NCBI GenBank assembly: GCA_949284715.1
Contig: CASDWH010000009.1
Location: 1 to 64,000, forward strand
DNA from: an uncultured bacterium
Lineage (GTDB): Bacteria; Cyanobacteriota; Vampirovibrionia; Gastranaerophilales; Gastranaerophilaceae
Direction: 5' to 3'
Length of the DNA stretch: 64,000 nucleotides
Both the position numbers and the translations under genes were made by a program. Below are positions 16,504-24,970 of this stretch, one piece after another. Under the pieces are notes generated by a model that was not told the DNA's origin, did not search any database, and saw nothing but the letters and a program-made list of their open reading frames with translations. Within the stretch, counting starts at the first letter, position 1, and each line of letters opens with the position of its first letter.

Positions 16504-17232
16504 TTACTTGACTGCAAATACAACATTTGCAACGGCTGTTACCTTTTTATCTATTGTAGATGTATCATTTATACCCATATCGGAAACATTTGTTGAATCC
16601 ACCGGTGTTATTTGAAATACTCCCATTCTTACCGATTTAATTTTTCCGACATTGTCATTTGTTGCCTTTAACATTGCCTTTGCGCGAGCCTTTGCATCTT
16701 TTGTAGCTTCTTCAAGAAGCTCAATTTTCAGCGCACCTAAATCCGAATAATAGAAACGCGGCTCATTAACATTTAGGTCTATTCCTTTTGACAGCAGCGA
16801 TTGAATATCCTTTGCTATTTCCTTAATCTTCTCAACATCTTTTGATTTTATTTCAACCCCTTGTGTAAGGTTATAATGATCAATCTCGTTAGTATTACGG
16901 CCTTCCGGTGTATATTTATAAGTATAATAGCCGTTCATTGATTTATACTCAATATCCTTTTCCGGAATTCCTGCGGCTATAAGAAATTCATTAACTACAG
17001 GATATTGTTTTACAACCTTGTTATAGGCATCGCTCTTTGTTTTACCCGTACAATTAATATAAAACCACAGGCTGCCGGAATCAGATTTTACAACCTTATA
17101 GGCTGAGCCTGTAACTGCTATGCCATCACTTCTTACAAGTTTTGAAGCAGCAAAACCTGTTGCAATCATAAACGCCAATGAAATAATTAAAGCAGATACT
17201 ACAACCTGAAATTTTTCTAATTTTTCAAGCAT
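16504..17232 (-). CDS. SIMPL-domain (DUF541) periplasmic protein
   Basis: 242 residues. An N-terminal TM or uncleaved signal (about 9-31) is followed by the SIMPL domain: IAVTGSAYKVVKSDSGSLWF near the start, then alternating EVKDVEKIKEIAKDIQSLL-like helix (KDVEKIKEIAKDIQSLLSKG) and ATKDAKARAKAMLKATN, ending VTAVANVVFAVK. This is the usual layout of the YggE/OMP28 type. Family members are oligomeric and periplasmic, with loose links to oxidative stress. GAAAGGAG lies before the ATG. Confidence 0.88.
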   Translation of the reverse strand: MLEKLEKFQVVVSALIISLAFMIATGFAASKLVRSDGIAVTGSAYKVVKSDSGSLWFYINCTGKTKSDAYNKVVKQYPVVNEFLIAAGIPEKDIEYKSMNGYYTYKYTPEGRNTNEIDHYNLTQGVEIKSKDVEKIKEIAKDIQSLLSKGIDLNVNEPRFYYSDLGALKIELLEEATKDAKARAKAMLKATNDNVGKIKSVRMGVFQITPVDSTNVSDMGINDTSTIDKKVTAVANVVFAVK

Positions 17233-17389
17233 ACAAACTCCTTTCTTTGTCGTATTTATTATATCAGAAAATATATTTCAAAGCATTACTAAAGTGCCAA
17301 TCTTCATTAACATATAATACCAGTCAGGTATATATAGTATATTATTAAAAAGGGTGGTAAAATGAACATATATTCGGATAGGAGGCGTT

Positions 17390-17833
17390 ATGAGCTATTT
17401 AGATATTTCACTGGAGGGTGTTGTTTTAAACGAAGATAAAAAAGAATACAAACTGTCAGATTTTGCAGGAAAAAATGTAATTCTTTATTTCTACCCTAAA
17501 GATAATACTTCCGGCTGCACATCAGAAGCCAATGCATTCAATGAAATAACTCTGCCGGATAATACAATAGTAATCGGAGTAAGTCCGGATAGTATAGCCA
17601 GCCACAAAAAGTTTGCTGAAAAATACGGACTCAAATTTTTATTACTTTCGGATTCGGAGCATAAACTTGCCGATGCTTTCAGTGTCCGGGGCGAAAAATC
17701 AATGTATGGCCGAAAATATTTCGGTATAATTCGTTCAACATTTATACTTGATAATAATGGAAATATAACAAAAGAATGGCGGAAGGTTAAAGTTAACGGA
17801 CATGCAGAAGAAGTCATAAGCCACATAAACTAA
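17390..17833 (+). CDS. bcp: Thiol peroxidase, PrxQ/Bcp type peroxiredoxin
   Basis: 147 residues. It reduces hydroperoxides using a thiol. FYPKDNTSGCTSEANAF holds the peroxidatic Cys at 43. The position five residues on (48), often the resolving Cys in PrxQ, is Asn, so this is a 1-Cys form or uses a partner thiol. SPDSIASHKKFAEKYGLKFLLLSD (parts) and STFILDNNGNI match the family. GGAGGCG precedes the ATG; the next gene starts 12 bases after the stop. Confidence 0.95.
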   Translation: MSYLDISLEGVVLNEDKKEYKLSDFAGKNVILYFYPKDNTSGCTSEANAFNEITLPDNTIVIGVSPDSIASHKKFAEKYGLKFLLLSDSEHKLADAFSVRGEKSMYGRKYFGIIRSTFILDNNGNITKEWRKVKVNGHAEEVISHIN

Positions 17834-17845
17834 AAGGAGATTAAA

Positions 17846-18187
17846 ATGTATTTAGTTATTCAATTTATATGTTATGCACTTGCCATTCTTTTTACGGCAT
17901 GGATTATCCCGGGAATTGAAGTAGAAAATTTTTGGTCGGCAGGTTTGCTTGCAATTGTCATAGGTCTTATAAATCTTACAATAAAGCCAATACTACTGCT
18001 GGTAACACTGCCTGTCAATATTCTGACCTTCGGGCTGCTCACATTTGTAATAAATGCACTGCTGCTTATGTTTGCAGGCGCAATTGTACCTGGCGTCGAT
18101 GTAGAAGGGTTCTTAAGCGCATTACTAGGGTCAATACTAATATCTATCTTATTTGCAGGAGTTGCACGATTCACTAGATATTATTAG
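17846..18187 (+). CDS. YvlD-type small four-TM membrane protein (phage-holin-IV-like superfamily)
   Basis: 113 residues, almost entirely hydrophobic, with four membrane segments. The signature AWIIPGIEVENFWSAGLLAIVIGLINLTIKP (parts: IIPGIEVENFWSA, IGLINLTIKP) and GAIVPGVDVEGFLSALLGS matches YvlD/DUF360 proteins. AAAGGAG precedes the ATG. It is probably transcribed with the peroxiredoxin. Despite the family title there is no phage context here. Its end overlaps the convergent gene at 18174 by 14 bases. Confidence 0.87.
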   Translation: MYLVIQFICYALAILFTAWIIPGIEVENFWSAGLLAIVIGLINLTIKPILLLVTLPVNILTFGLLTFVINALLLMFAGAIVPGVDVEGFLSALLGSILISILFAGVARFTRYY

Positions 18188-18494
18188 TGTTACCGGCCGT
18201 ATTTCTTTTCTTGTACTGATGCTTGTTCCATTCTGCAATTCCAAGGTGAATAACGGCAAGTACACCGGCTGCATAGGCAAGAGATTTATGAGCTTTAAAC
18301 TTTTTCATCCCGGCAGCAATACCGGAAGCAGCACCGGCAGCTAACGCTGCATAGCCCGTATAAGATATATAATTTATTTTCCGCCCTACAGGCTGTGTGG
18401 TATTTTGTCCGGAAATCCTTCCGGCCTGTCCCACCTTCTGTCCCTGACCATTTGCAGCATAAAAATTGTTTTGTTTAATCGGCGATACGTTCAT
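18174..18494 (-). CDS. Small two-TM protein, lineage-specific
   Basis: 106 residues. A polar Gln/Asn/Gly-rich N-terminus (MNVSPIKQNNFYAANGQGQ) precedes two short hydrophobic segments at about 45-62 (YTGYAALAAGAASGIAAGM) and 70-85 (SLAYAAGVLAVIHLGIA), then a basic tail. Similar organisation to the genes at 6029 and 26272. No domain recognised. Converges on the YvlD-like gene. Confidence 0.65.
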   Translation of the reverse strand: MNVSPIKQNNFYAANGQGQKVGQAGRISGQNTTQPVGRKINYISYTGYAALAAGAASGIAAGMKKFKAHKSLAYAAGVLAVIHLGIAEWNKHQYKKRNTAGNTNNI

Positions 18495-18533
18495 ATATAT
18501 AAAATACTATAATCCGCTGACGTTTTCAAGCCT

Positions 18534-18725
18534 TTATATAAACCCCAGCATTGAAAATACTAAATACACCGCCGCAATAAATAACAGCACTATCCCGTAA
18601 AATACAACAATTATTCTGCCATACTTTTTGTATAAATTAATATTAAATAAGGCACTGATTAATACTAGTGCTAAATTGGTTACAACTAAAAATGATACAA
18701 GCAGGAATAATATTTTTATAATCAT
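18534..18725 (-). CDS. Small two-TM hydrophobic protein, 63 residues
   Basis: Nearly all hydrophobic: TM1 at about 2-27, a short KKYGR loop at about 33-37, TM2 at about 38-62. It lies 40 bases upstream of the 18494 start in the same direction; GAAAGG sits before the ATG. No family recognised. Confidence 0.6.
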   Translation of the reverse strand: MIIKILFLLVSFLVVTNLALVLISALFNINLYKKYGRIIVVFYGIVLLFIAAVYLVFSMLGFI

Positions 18726-18946
18726 ACCTATAGCCTTTCTAAATATATTATATCTTTTATTTTTTATTTACAAATCCTGTTAATTACCGATTAATTTTAA
18801 ACCATGAATTTAACGGACAAATAGAACCTCAACTTTTTGGGGATCTTCAATTGTAAATTTTTGTTAAGAAAACCTTAGAAAAAAGAGCAATTTTTTTACA
18901 AAGATATACTTTATATATATAAGGATATTATAAAAAGGACTAGCTT

Positions 18947-20347
18947 ATGTTTTCATTTTTCTCACCATCATACGTTGACAATTATTGGATAAAAGACAGA
19001 ACCTTTTTTTCTGATATGAAACTGGGTTTAACTAATGCAGCGCTTGGTGCTGAATTGAATATGCTCCATAGCTGGTCATATAACAACCCGTTTGGACTTA
19101 CACAGCAGTATGATTTAGGCTCGCTTCTTGCAGGCTTCTGGAATACTGCTTACAAAAATGCAAACGCAAGTTTTTCAATGAATATGATGAACATGCCTAT
19201 GCTGCAAGATTTCCAATTTCCGGGAGTAACCGGAATAACCCCTCCTTCTAAAGGAGATTTAGGCAAGAAAGAGGGTGCTAAAGAGTTAACAGATGAAGAA
19301 AAGAGAGAATTCCAACAAAAGAAAGATGCATTCAATAAATTGTACAAAGAATACGATGAACTTGATGCAGCAACAAAAGAAGCTCTCGGATTAAATAAAA
19401 TTCTTAAAAGTGTAAGAGAATCTTACAATGCAGATTCAAACAATACGCCTGAAACTATGCAAAATTGCATCGATGAATTAAATGAAAAAATCAATGAAAT
19501 TACCAGCAGCAAGTTGAAAGATATCTTAGGCAAAGTGAAGAATGAAGAATTAAGAGATAACAGAGCCGATGCATTATATAAGAAAGACACTGATGATGAT
19601 ACAATAAAAGGCATAACCGAGGGTGCTTCTGCTATTACTAAAGACAATATATTATCAGAGCTTGATACCGTAATGGGCGGGAAGGGCGAAAAATCAGTTA
19701 TAGAAGTTTTAACTTCTCGTGAGGACGCAAAGGAAGAGCCGATTAAAGCCGCAGTCGCATCAATTACAAATGCATTGATAGAGCGCGCAGCAGAAGAAGA
19801 TGTTAAAGGCGCAAATAATGTCAAAGAAGCAAGAAACGCTCTTATAACTGCCAGAGATGCTTACAAAGAAAAAGTAAATGATGGAACTAAAAAGAATCTG
19901 GTTACAGCATTTGAAAATCTCTATAAAGTAATAAAACTTACAAAAGCACAAAAACAAGATGAAGAAAATCTGAAACAAATTGAAGAATTGCCGGATGCAT
20001 TAAAAGAAAGATACCTGACAGAAGACGGCAAACTAAAAGATGAATTCAGAATTAATGAAAAAGAAACCATTAATTTCTTAAACGGGATTAGAAAAGGCTG
20101 GGTAACAGAACAAGAACTCACGGCATGCGGTTTTACTAATATGGCACTGTTTTCTAATACAGCAGCGGGAATAGCTCCTGATAAGGATACCGATACCGAT
20201 AAAAACGGCGATGGGGCAGATGATGAAAAACCTGATAATGATAAATTGGCAGAGCTGCAAAAATATAGAAACAGACGCGAAGACAAAGAAAGAGGTTTTT
20301 GGTCTTATTGGATAGAATCCTTAACTCAAGCAAATCCTAGAAGATAA
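18947..20347 (+). CDS. Long coiled-coil protein with an Asp-rich calcium-loop-like segment
   Basis: 466 residues, no recognised family. Residues 1-105 are aromatic and Met-rich (SPSYVDNYWIKDRTFF, NNPFGLTQQYDLGS, MNMMNMPMLQDF). About 110-400 is Lys/Glu-rich and helical, probably coiled coil, with repeating NEKINEI, DELDAATKEAL and NALITARDAYKE motifs. At about 416-427, DTDKNGDGADDE fits an EF-hand or thrombospondin-3-like calcium loop (DxDxNGDGxxDE). The C-terminus FWSYWIESLTQANPRR is aromatic again. No signal peptide. AAAGGA lies before the ATG. The end abuts the convergent gene at 20348. Confidence 0.75.
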   Translation: MFSFFSPSYVDNYWIKDRTFFSDMKLGLTNAALGAELNMLHSWSYNNPFGLTQQYDLGSLLAGFWNTAYKNANASFSMNMMNMPMLQDFQFPGVTGITPPSKGDLGKKEGAKELTDEEKREFQQKKDAFNKLYKEYDELDAATKEALGLNKILKSVRESYNADSNNTPETMQNCIDELNEKINEITSSKLKDILGKVKNEELRDNRADALYKKDTDDDTIKGITEGASAITKDNILSELDTVMGGKGEKSVIEVLTSREDAKEEPIKAAVASITNALIERAAEEDVKGANNVKEARNALITARDAYKEKVNDGTKKNLVTAFENLYKVIKLTKAQKQDEENLKQIEELPDALKERYLTEDGKLKDEFRINEKETINFLNGIRKGWVTEQELTACGFTNMALFSNTAAGIAPDKDTDTDKNGDGADDEKPDNDKLAELQKYRNRREDKERGFWSYWIESLTQANPRR

Positions 20348-20608
20348 TTACACCTCAATAAACAGTCTTTGACCGACAATATTGGGTTTATTATTATAAT
20401 AGCCGGCAAAATAACCGCCCTGGACAGGGCGGTTTTGTCCGTATGAGCGGAACGGATTATTAGCGGATGCTGATGAAACAAAGGGGTTTGAGAAGTCACC
20501 GGCAAACGGGTTTGATGAAACTTTCCGCTCAACAGGTCTTGCTGCCTGTAGTTCGTACATCTTAGGTTTTATTAACGCCTGCGCTATGATACTAACAAGT
20601 CCTGCCAT
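20348..20608 (-). CDS. Small protein with three NPF motifs
   Basis: 86 residues. Helical start MAGLVSIIAQALIKPKMYEL, then a disordered Ser/Asn/Gly-rich part with NPFAGDFSNPF and NNPFRSYG, and a Tyr-rich end. GAAAGGCAG precedes the ATG. The neighbour at 18947 also contains NNPF, and the two genes meet tail to tail with no gap. Unknown function. Confidence 0.6.
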   Translation of the reverse strand: MAGLVSIIAQALIKPKMYELQAARPVERKVSSNPFAGDFSNPFVSSASANNPFRSYGQNRPVQGGYFAGYYNNKPNIVGQRLFIEV

Positions 20609-20820
20609 TTTTCTGCCTTTCTTTTTTAGTTAAACTCTTATCTGTTATTTAACTATTAATCATAATAAGTCAACATATTATACGGAAAGTTTTTTATATT
20701 CTCAAATATTTTTCACAAAAATCCGCCATTTGGAGTATTTCACCAGAACAAATAGTATCCTTTACTAGTTTATTTTTTTAAGTTAAAATCACAAAGGCAG
20801 TAAACAATAAGGATATTAAC

Positions 20821-22140
20821 GTGAGTGTAAATCAATATATTAAACCATGGACTACAGAAGTAAAAGACGGACATTTAGTAATAGGCGGATGCGATACAGT
20901 TGAACTTGTAAAAAAATACGGTTCACCGCTATACGTTATTGATGAAAAAACACTTAGAACAATATGCAGAGAATACATTTCTGCATTTAAGGGCTATCCT
21001 GATGTTTCGATTCTATATGCTTCAAAAGCTCTTGCGACATCAGCTATATTTAAAATAGTTACACAGGAGGGCCTCGGGTTAGATATCGTATCGGGCGGAG
21101 AAATGTACACAGCATATAAAGCCGGAATTGATATGTCTAAACTGATGTTTAACGGCAACAACAAGCAAGAATGGGAGCTTGAATCAGCAATTGACATCGA
21201 AGTCGGCAGGATTTCCGTTGATAATTTCCATGATATCGAACTTTTAGGAAAAATTACGGAAAACAGAAACAAAACAGCAGACATTCTTCTAAGAATAACT
21301 CCCGGCATAGACTGCCACACGCACGAATATATCCAGACAGGGCATTTAGACTCAAAGTTTGGATTTGATTTGACGCAGGTTGATAATGCCGTTAAACTTA
21401 TTAAAAACAATTACCCGAAGATAAATATAAAAGGGCTGCACGCTCATATCGGCTCCCAAATTTTTGATACAGCAGGTTATGTTGATGAAGCAAAAATTCT
21501 GGTAAAAGAACTGGTAAGAATTAATAAAGAATACGGACTTAGCCTGTCAGAACTAAATCTTGGCGGAGGGCTTGGAGTAAAATATGTAGAATCCGATACT
21601 CCGCCGGACGTTAAATCTGTTGCTGATATTGTACTTAAAACACTCTGTAGTGAATTTAAAGCAAACGGACTAAGCGGTATAAAATTATATATTGAACCCG
21701 GAAGGAGTATAATATCTACCTGCGGCGTAACTTTATACACTGTAGGGGCAGTAAAACAAGTACCCGACGGAACAAAATACTTATCAGTTGACGGAGGGAT
21801 GGCTGACAATCCCCGCCCTGCAATGTATCAGGCTGAATACACCTGTGATGCTGCCAACAAAATGGAAGAAAAAGAATGCGAAAAAGTAACTATTGCCGGC
21901 AGATACTGCGAATCCGGTGATATTTTAATAAAAGATATCTCTCTGCCCGTACTTGAATCAGGTGATATAATCTGTGTATACAATACAGGCGCTTACAATT
22001 ATTCCATGGCGAGCAACTACAACCGCGTACAAAAAAACGGCATGGTACTTGTAAATAATTCACAATCTGATATTATTGTATATAGAGAGACACTAGAGGA
22101 TTTAATTTCTCACGACAATATCCCGGATAGGTTAAAGTGA
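20821..22140 (+). CDS. lysA: Diaminopimelate decarboxylase
   Basis: 439 residues, GTG start with TAAGGA upstream. LysA decarboxylates meso-diaminopimelate to lysine with pyridoxal phosphate. The PLP lysine is K69 in YASKALAT. GGLGxKY (LGGGLGVKY), EPGRSIIS and the substrate motif GRYCESGDIL are present. Usual length. Its TGA overlaps the cdaA ATG by one base (TGATG). meso-DAP is also the stem-peptide residue added before MurF acts. Confidence 0.98.
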   Translation: MSVNQYIKPWTTEVKDGHLVIGGCDTVELVKKYGSPLYVIDEKTLRTICREYISAFKGYPDVSILYASKALATSAIFKIVTQEGLGLDIVSGGEMYTAYKAGIDMSKLMFNGNNKQEWELESAIDIEVGRISVDNFHDIELLGKITENRNKTADILLRITPGIDCHTHEYIQTGHLDSKFGFDLTQVDNAVKLIKNNYPKINIKGLHAHIGSQIFDTAGYVDEAKILVKELVRINKEYGLSLSELNLGGGLGVKYVESDTPPDVKSVADIVLKTLCSEFKANGLSGIKLYIEPGRSIISTCGVTLYTVGAVKQVPDGTKYLSVDGGMADNPRPAMYQAEYTCDAANKMEEKECEKVTIAGRYCESGDILIKDISLPVLESGDIICVYNTGAYNYSMASNYNRVQKNGMVLVNNSQSDIIVYRETLEDLISHDNIPDRLK

Positions 22141-23057
22141 TGTTTGATCAAATTGTAAACATTTTAAAAAGTTCACTTGAAGAAATATGGTTATCACTTA
22201 GTTGGGTGAATGCTTTTGAAATATTTATAATCGTAGTAACACTATTATTTATGTATCAGCGTTTCATAAGAAACACGCAGTCTGAAAAACTTGTAAAAGG
22301 TTTATTTTTTCTTGCTGCAGCCTGGATATTTTCACAAATTCTGATTTACCTTAATATCCGGATTATCGGCGGATTTATACAGCTAATGGTTCTTGTTATT
22401 ACCCTGAGCCTTATAGTCATCTTCCAGCCGGAATTAAGACGGCTTCTGGGATATCTGGGGCAGCCCGGAATTATCAGCAGAGTTCTGTTCGGCTCCGGCG
22501 TGCATTCTGCAAGAATGAATAAAGATGTAGATATCGTTAAAGAAATTGTTGAAGCAATTAAATATCTCTCAAAAACAAGAACAGGAGCATTAATCGTATT
22601 CCAGAAAGATATGAGCGATACTGTTTTTTCTGATGTCGGAACAAAATTAAACGCTGATATATCAACAGAATTAATACTTACAATTTTTCACCCCAATACA
22701 CCTCTCCATGACGGAGCTTTAGTAATAAGAGATAACCGTATAATCTCGGCAGGTGTGCTTCTGCCCCTGACTGAAGACCCTAAATTAAGCTGGAAATACG
22801 GAACACGCCACCGCGCGGCTATAGGTATGTCAGAGTGCAGCGACTCTGCTTGTCTTGTCGTATCGGAAGAAACCGGAGATGTTTCAATATCTATAGACGG
22901 CAACCTAAAAAAATACGATGATTTACATTTACTAAAAGCAGATTTAGCCGCTATTCTGGGGATAAAAGAAGATGAAACGAATCCTGAAACAAAAAAAGAC
23001 CATACAATATTTGATTTTAGTAAAATCCTCCCTAATAAATCAAAGGAGAATAATTAA
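22140..23057 (+). CDS. cdaA: Diadenylate cyclase CdaA (c-di-AMP synthase)
   Basis: 305 residues from the ATG at 22140; a GTG one codon earlier is possible. Three N-terminal TM segments (about 20-95) precede the DAC domain with the active-site motifs HDGALVI (DGA) and GTRHRAAIG (RHR). CdaA makes the second messenger c-di-AMP, which controls potassium and osmotic and cell-wall homeostasis. A short Lys/Glu tail ends the protein. In Firmicutes cdaA is next to glmM; here it is between lysA and yitT. Overlap TAATG with yitT. Confidence 0.96.
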   Translation: MFDQIVNILKSSLEEIWLSLSWVNAFEIFIIVVTLLFMYQRFIRNTQSEKLVKGLFFLAAAWIFSQILIYLNIRIIGGFIQLMVLVITLSLIVIFQPELRRLLGYLGQPGIISRVLFGSGVHSARMNKDVDIVKEIVEAIKYLSKTRTGALIVFQKDMSDTVFSDVGTKLNADISTELILTIFHPNTPLHDGALVIRDNRIISAGVLLPLTEDPKLSWKYGTRHRAAIGMSECSDSACLVVSEETGDVSISIDGNLKKYDDLHLLKADLAAILGIKEDETNPETKKDHTIFDFSKILPNKSKENN

Positions 23058-23941
23058 TGTTTGGCAGGCACTCAAAACCACCGGTTGTTGTTAAATCAAA
23101 AAAACAAATTTTTATTGAATATTTTATAAGATATATAGCTTTAACCATAGGTGTATTCATCACAGCCGCCGCTCTTGAATGTTTCTTAGTACCCAATAAC
23201 GTTATTGACGGAGGCGTTATCGGCTCTGCAATGATTATAAGTTCATTAACCAAAACCAATCTGGGTTTACTAATCCTGATTATTGATATTCCGTTTATAA
23301 TCCTCGCTCTGCAAAAATTTCAAAAATCATTTGTTATACAAACTTTTTACTCTGTATCGGTACTTGCTTTTGCTACCAATATTTTTCACAACCATAATTT
23401 TACGCACGACCTGCTTTTAACAACAGTATTCGGTGGTATTCTCCTCGGGCTTGGCGTGGGTATTATACTTAGGAATAACGGTTCCCTTGACGGCACAGAA
23501 ATCTTGTCAATGTGGCTGTTTCAAAAATACAAATTATTCTCCGTCGGACAGATGCTGATGGGGATAAATATGTTTGTATATACAGCAGCAGGGCTTGTAT
23601 TCGGGTGGGACAAAGCTATGTACTCTGTTTTAACCTATTTTATAGCATCAAGGGTTATAGATATGGTTATGGAAGGTTTCAACAAAATGAAATCAGTACG
23701 CGTATTCTCGCCCTACTACAAAGAAATAGGCTCTGCAATTATGAAAGAGCTTGATATAAGTGTCACCTATATGCGCGGTATGGGCGGTTACTCCAGAGAA
23801 GAAAAAATTATTACTTACTGTATTGTTTCCCGTTTTGACCTCCCTAAACTTAAAGATGTTGTTATGAATATTGATCCATCAGCTTTTTTTGCAATAGGTG
23901 AAGTATTTGAAGTCCACGGCGGTAGATTTAATAATAAATAA
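23057..23941 (+). CDS. YitT-family membrane protein (DUF2179 C-terminus)
   Basis: 294 residues. About five to six TM segments (residues about 23-205) include the family motif FLVPNNVIDGGVIGSAMI and LGLGVGIILRNNGSLDGTEIL. A cytoplasmic DUF2179-type domain follows, with SVTYMRGMGGYSREEK and a FFAIGEVFEVHGGRF end. YitT proteins have unknown substrate. It overlaps cdaA by one base, so lysA-cdaA-yitT is one operon. Confidence 0.93.
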   Translation: MFGRHSKPPVVVKSKKQIFIEYFIRYIALTIGVFITAAALECFLVPNNVIDGGVIGSAMIISSLTKTNLGLLILIIDIPFIILALQKFQKSFVIQTFYSVSVLAFATNIFHNHNFTHDLLLTTVFGGILLGLGVGIILRNNGSLDGTEILSMWLFQKYKLFSVGQMLMGINMFVYTAAGLVFGWDKAMYSVLTYFIASRVIDMVMEGFNKMKSVRVFSPYYKEIGSAIMKELDISVTYMRGMGGYSREEKIITYCIVSRFDLPKLKDVVMNIDPSAFFAIGEVFEVHGGRFNNK

Positions 23942-23970
23942 TTGTTAAAATAAAAAAAATATTATACAAT
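23942..23970 (+). promoter_or_regulatory. Sigma70-type promoter for the 24000 gene
   Basis: TTGTTA (23942-23947), 17-base spacer, TACAAT (23965-23970), about 30 bases before the ATG with GAAAGGA between. Confidence 0.65.
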
Positions 23971-23999
23971 AAACATAGTTAACGAAAGGATTATACAAA

Positions 24000-24350
24000 A
24001 TGGCTAAGAATATTGATACTATTCCAATAGAAGTCTGTATACTTACTCAGGATCACGATATAAAAGGTGTTGTACATGTTTCCAAGTACACAAGTACAAA
24101 CAGGGAACTCACAGATTTGCTAAATGACAGAGAAAGACGTTTTCTTGCCGTTACAAATGTAGAAATTTATACAAGAAATTCAAACCAGCCGCCGAAACGT
24201 TATAATTTCCTTGAAATTCACATGGATTATATACTAATGGTTCATCCAACTTCGCAAGCTTTATTTAAAGAGGTTGGAAACAAAGCGCAGGAAGATATTA
24301 ACAGGTTCCAGGAGCTTAGAAGAAAACTCGGTCAAACAAAGCCTTTCTAG
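24000..24350 (+). CDS. Conserved hypothetical protein, 116 residues (possibly DUF6812-like)
   Basis: A small beta-rich domain opens with IPIEVCILTQDHDIKGVVHV and LTDLLNDRERRFLAVTNVEIY, which recalls a family of small proteins that pair a 'xGTVHL' strand with 'LLNDxxRxFLxVTxV'. FLEIHMDYILMVHP follows, then a charged helical tail. The family name is uncertain. It stands alone with its own promoter, upstream of rimP-nusA. Confidence 0.75.
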   Translation: MAKNIDTIPIEVCILTQDHDIKGVVHVSKYTSTNRELTDLLNDRERRFLAVTNVEIYTRNSNQPPKRYNFLEIHMDYILMVHPTSQALFKEVGNKAQEDINRFQELRRKLGQTKPF

Positions 24351-24403
24351 TTTATATTTCTTAATATTAATCTTATATTGTTTACTTATATTTTAATGTT
24401 GTG

Positions 24404-24459
24404 TATAATAATAGAGTAAAGGTTTCTTAAAAAAAGAACGGTTTGCCCGTTCTTTTTTT
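24404..24459 (+). promoter_or_regulatory. Promoter plus intrinsic terminator in front of rimP-nusA (possible attenuator)
   Basis: TATAAT at 24404-24409 predicts a start near 24416. AGAACGG (24435-24441) pairs with CCGTTCT (24447-24453), followed by T7, and the rimP ribosome site TTGGAGG follows at about 24465-24471. The terminator thus lies inside a short leader. It could instead end the 24000 transcript. Confidence 0.55.
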
Positions 24460-24474
24460 GTCAATTGGAGGCTT

Positions 24475-24957
24475 ATGAAACAGGATATTAACAGACACGA
24501 GATTCTCGAAAAAGTTACACCGCTCATTGAAAATACCGCAATTAGGTTTAATCTTATACCTATAGAAATCGAGTTTGTCAAAGAAAATCATAGATGGTTT
24601 CTGAGAATATTTCTATACTCAAACGAACGAAATATCACTATTGATGACTGCGAAAAAGTAACAAGAAGTTTGAATGAATTTCTTGATGACCTTATTCCTG
24701 TAAAATATTCTCTTGAAGTTTCCTCTCCGGGTCTGGAAAGGAAGTTCAAATCAGATAAAGAGTTCTTAATTTTTAAGGGAAGAAGAATAAGTATTAAGCT
24801 TAAACAGCCTATTGAGGGAGAAACTGAAAAAATTTTTAAAGGCGAAATTCTTGATTGGGATGACAGAGAAGGTTTAACATTTTTCAGGTTTGAAGATGCT
24901 AAAGAAATGGTAATTCCAAAAGAAAATATACAGTCCGCAAAATTATATATAGATTAA
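24475..24957 (+). CDS. rimP: Ribosome maturation factor RimP
   Basis: 160 residues. RimP assists 30S assembly. The alpha-beta N-domain carries IEFVKENHRWFLRIFLYS and the typical ITIDDCEKVTRSLNEFLDD (short quote: DDCEKVTRSLNEFLD). The hallmark YSLEVSSPGLERKF is present, then the SH3-like C-domain ends in PKENIQSAKLYID. It lies 13 bases before nusA, the classic rimP-nusA pair. Confidence 0.97.
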   Translation: MKQDINRHEILEKVTPLIENTAIRFNLIPIEIEFVKENHRWFLRIFLYSNERNITIDDCEKVTRSLNEFLDDLIPVKYSLEVSSPGLERKFKSDKEFLIFKGRRISIKLKQPIEGETEKIFKGEILDWDDREGLTFFRFEDAKEMVIPKENIQSAKLYID

Positions 24958-24970
24958 ACACTAAAGCCGA

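Noticed and set aside
17317-17331. Inverted repeat ATACC-AGTCA-GGTAT upstream of the peroxiredoxin
   Set aside because: Only 5-bp arms in AT-rich DNA, not clearly tied to a promoter; could be chance.
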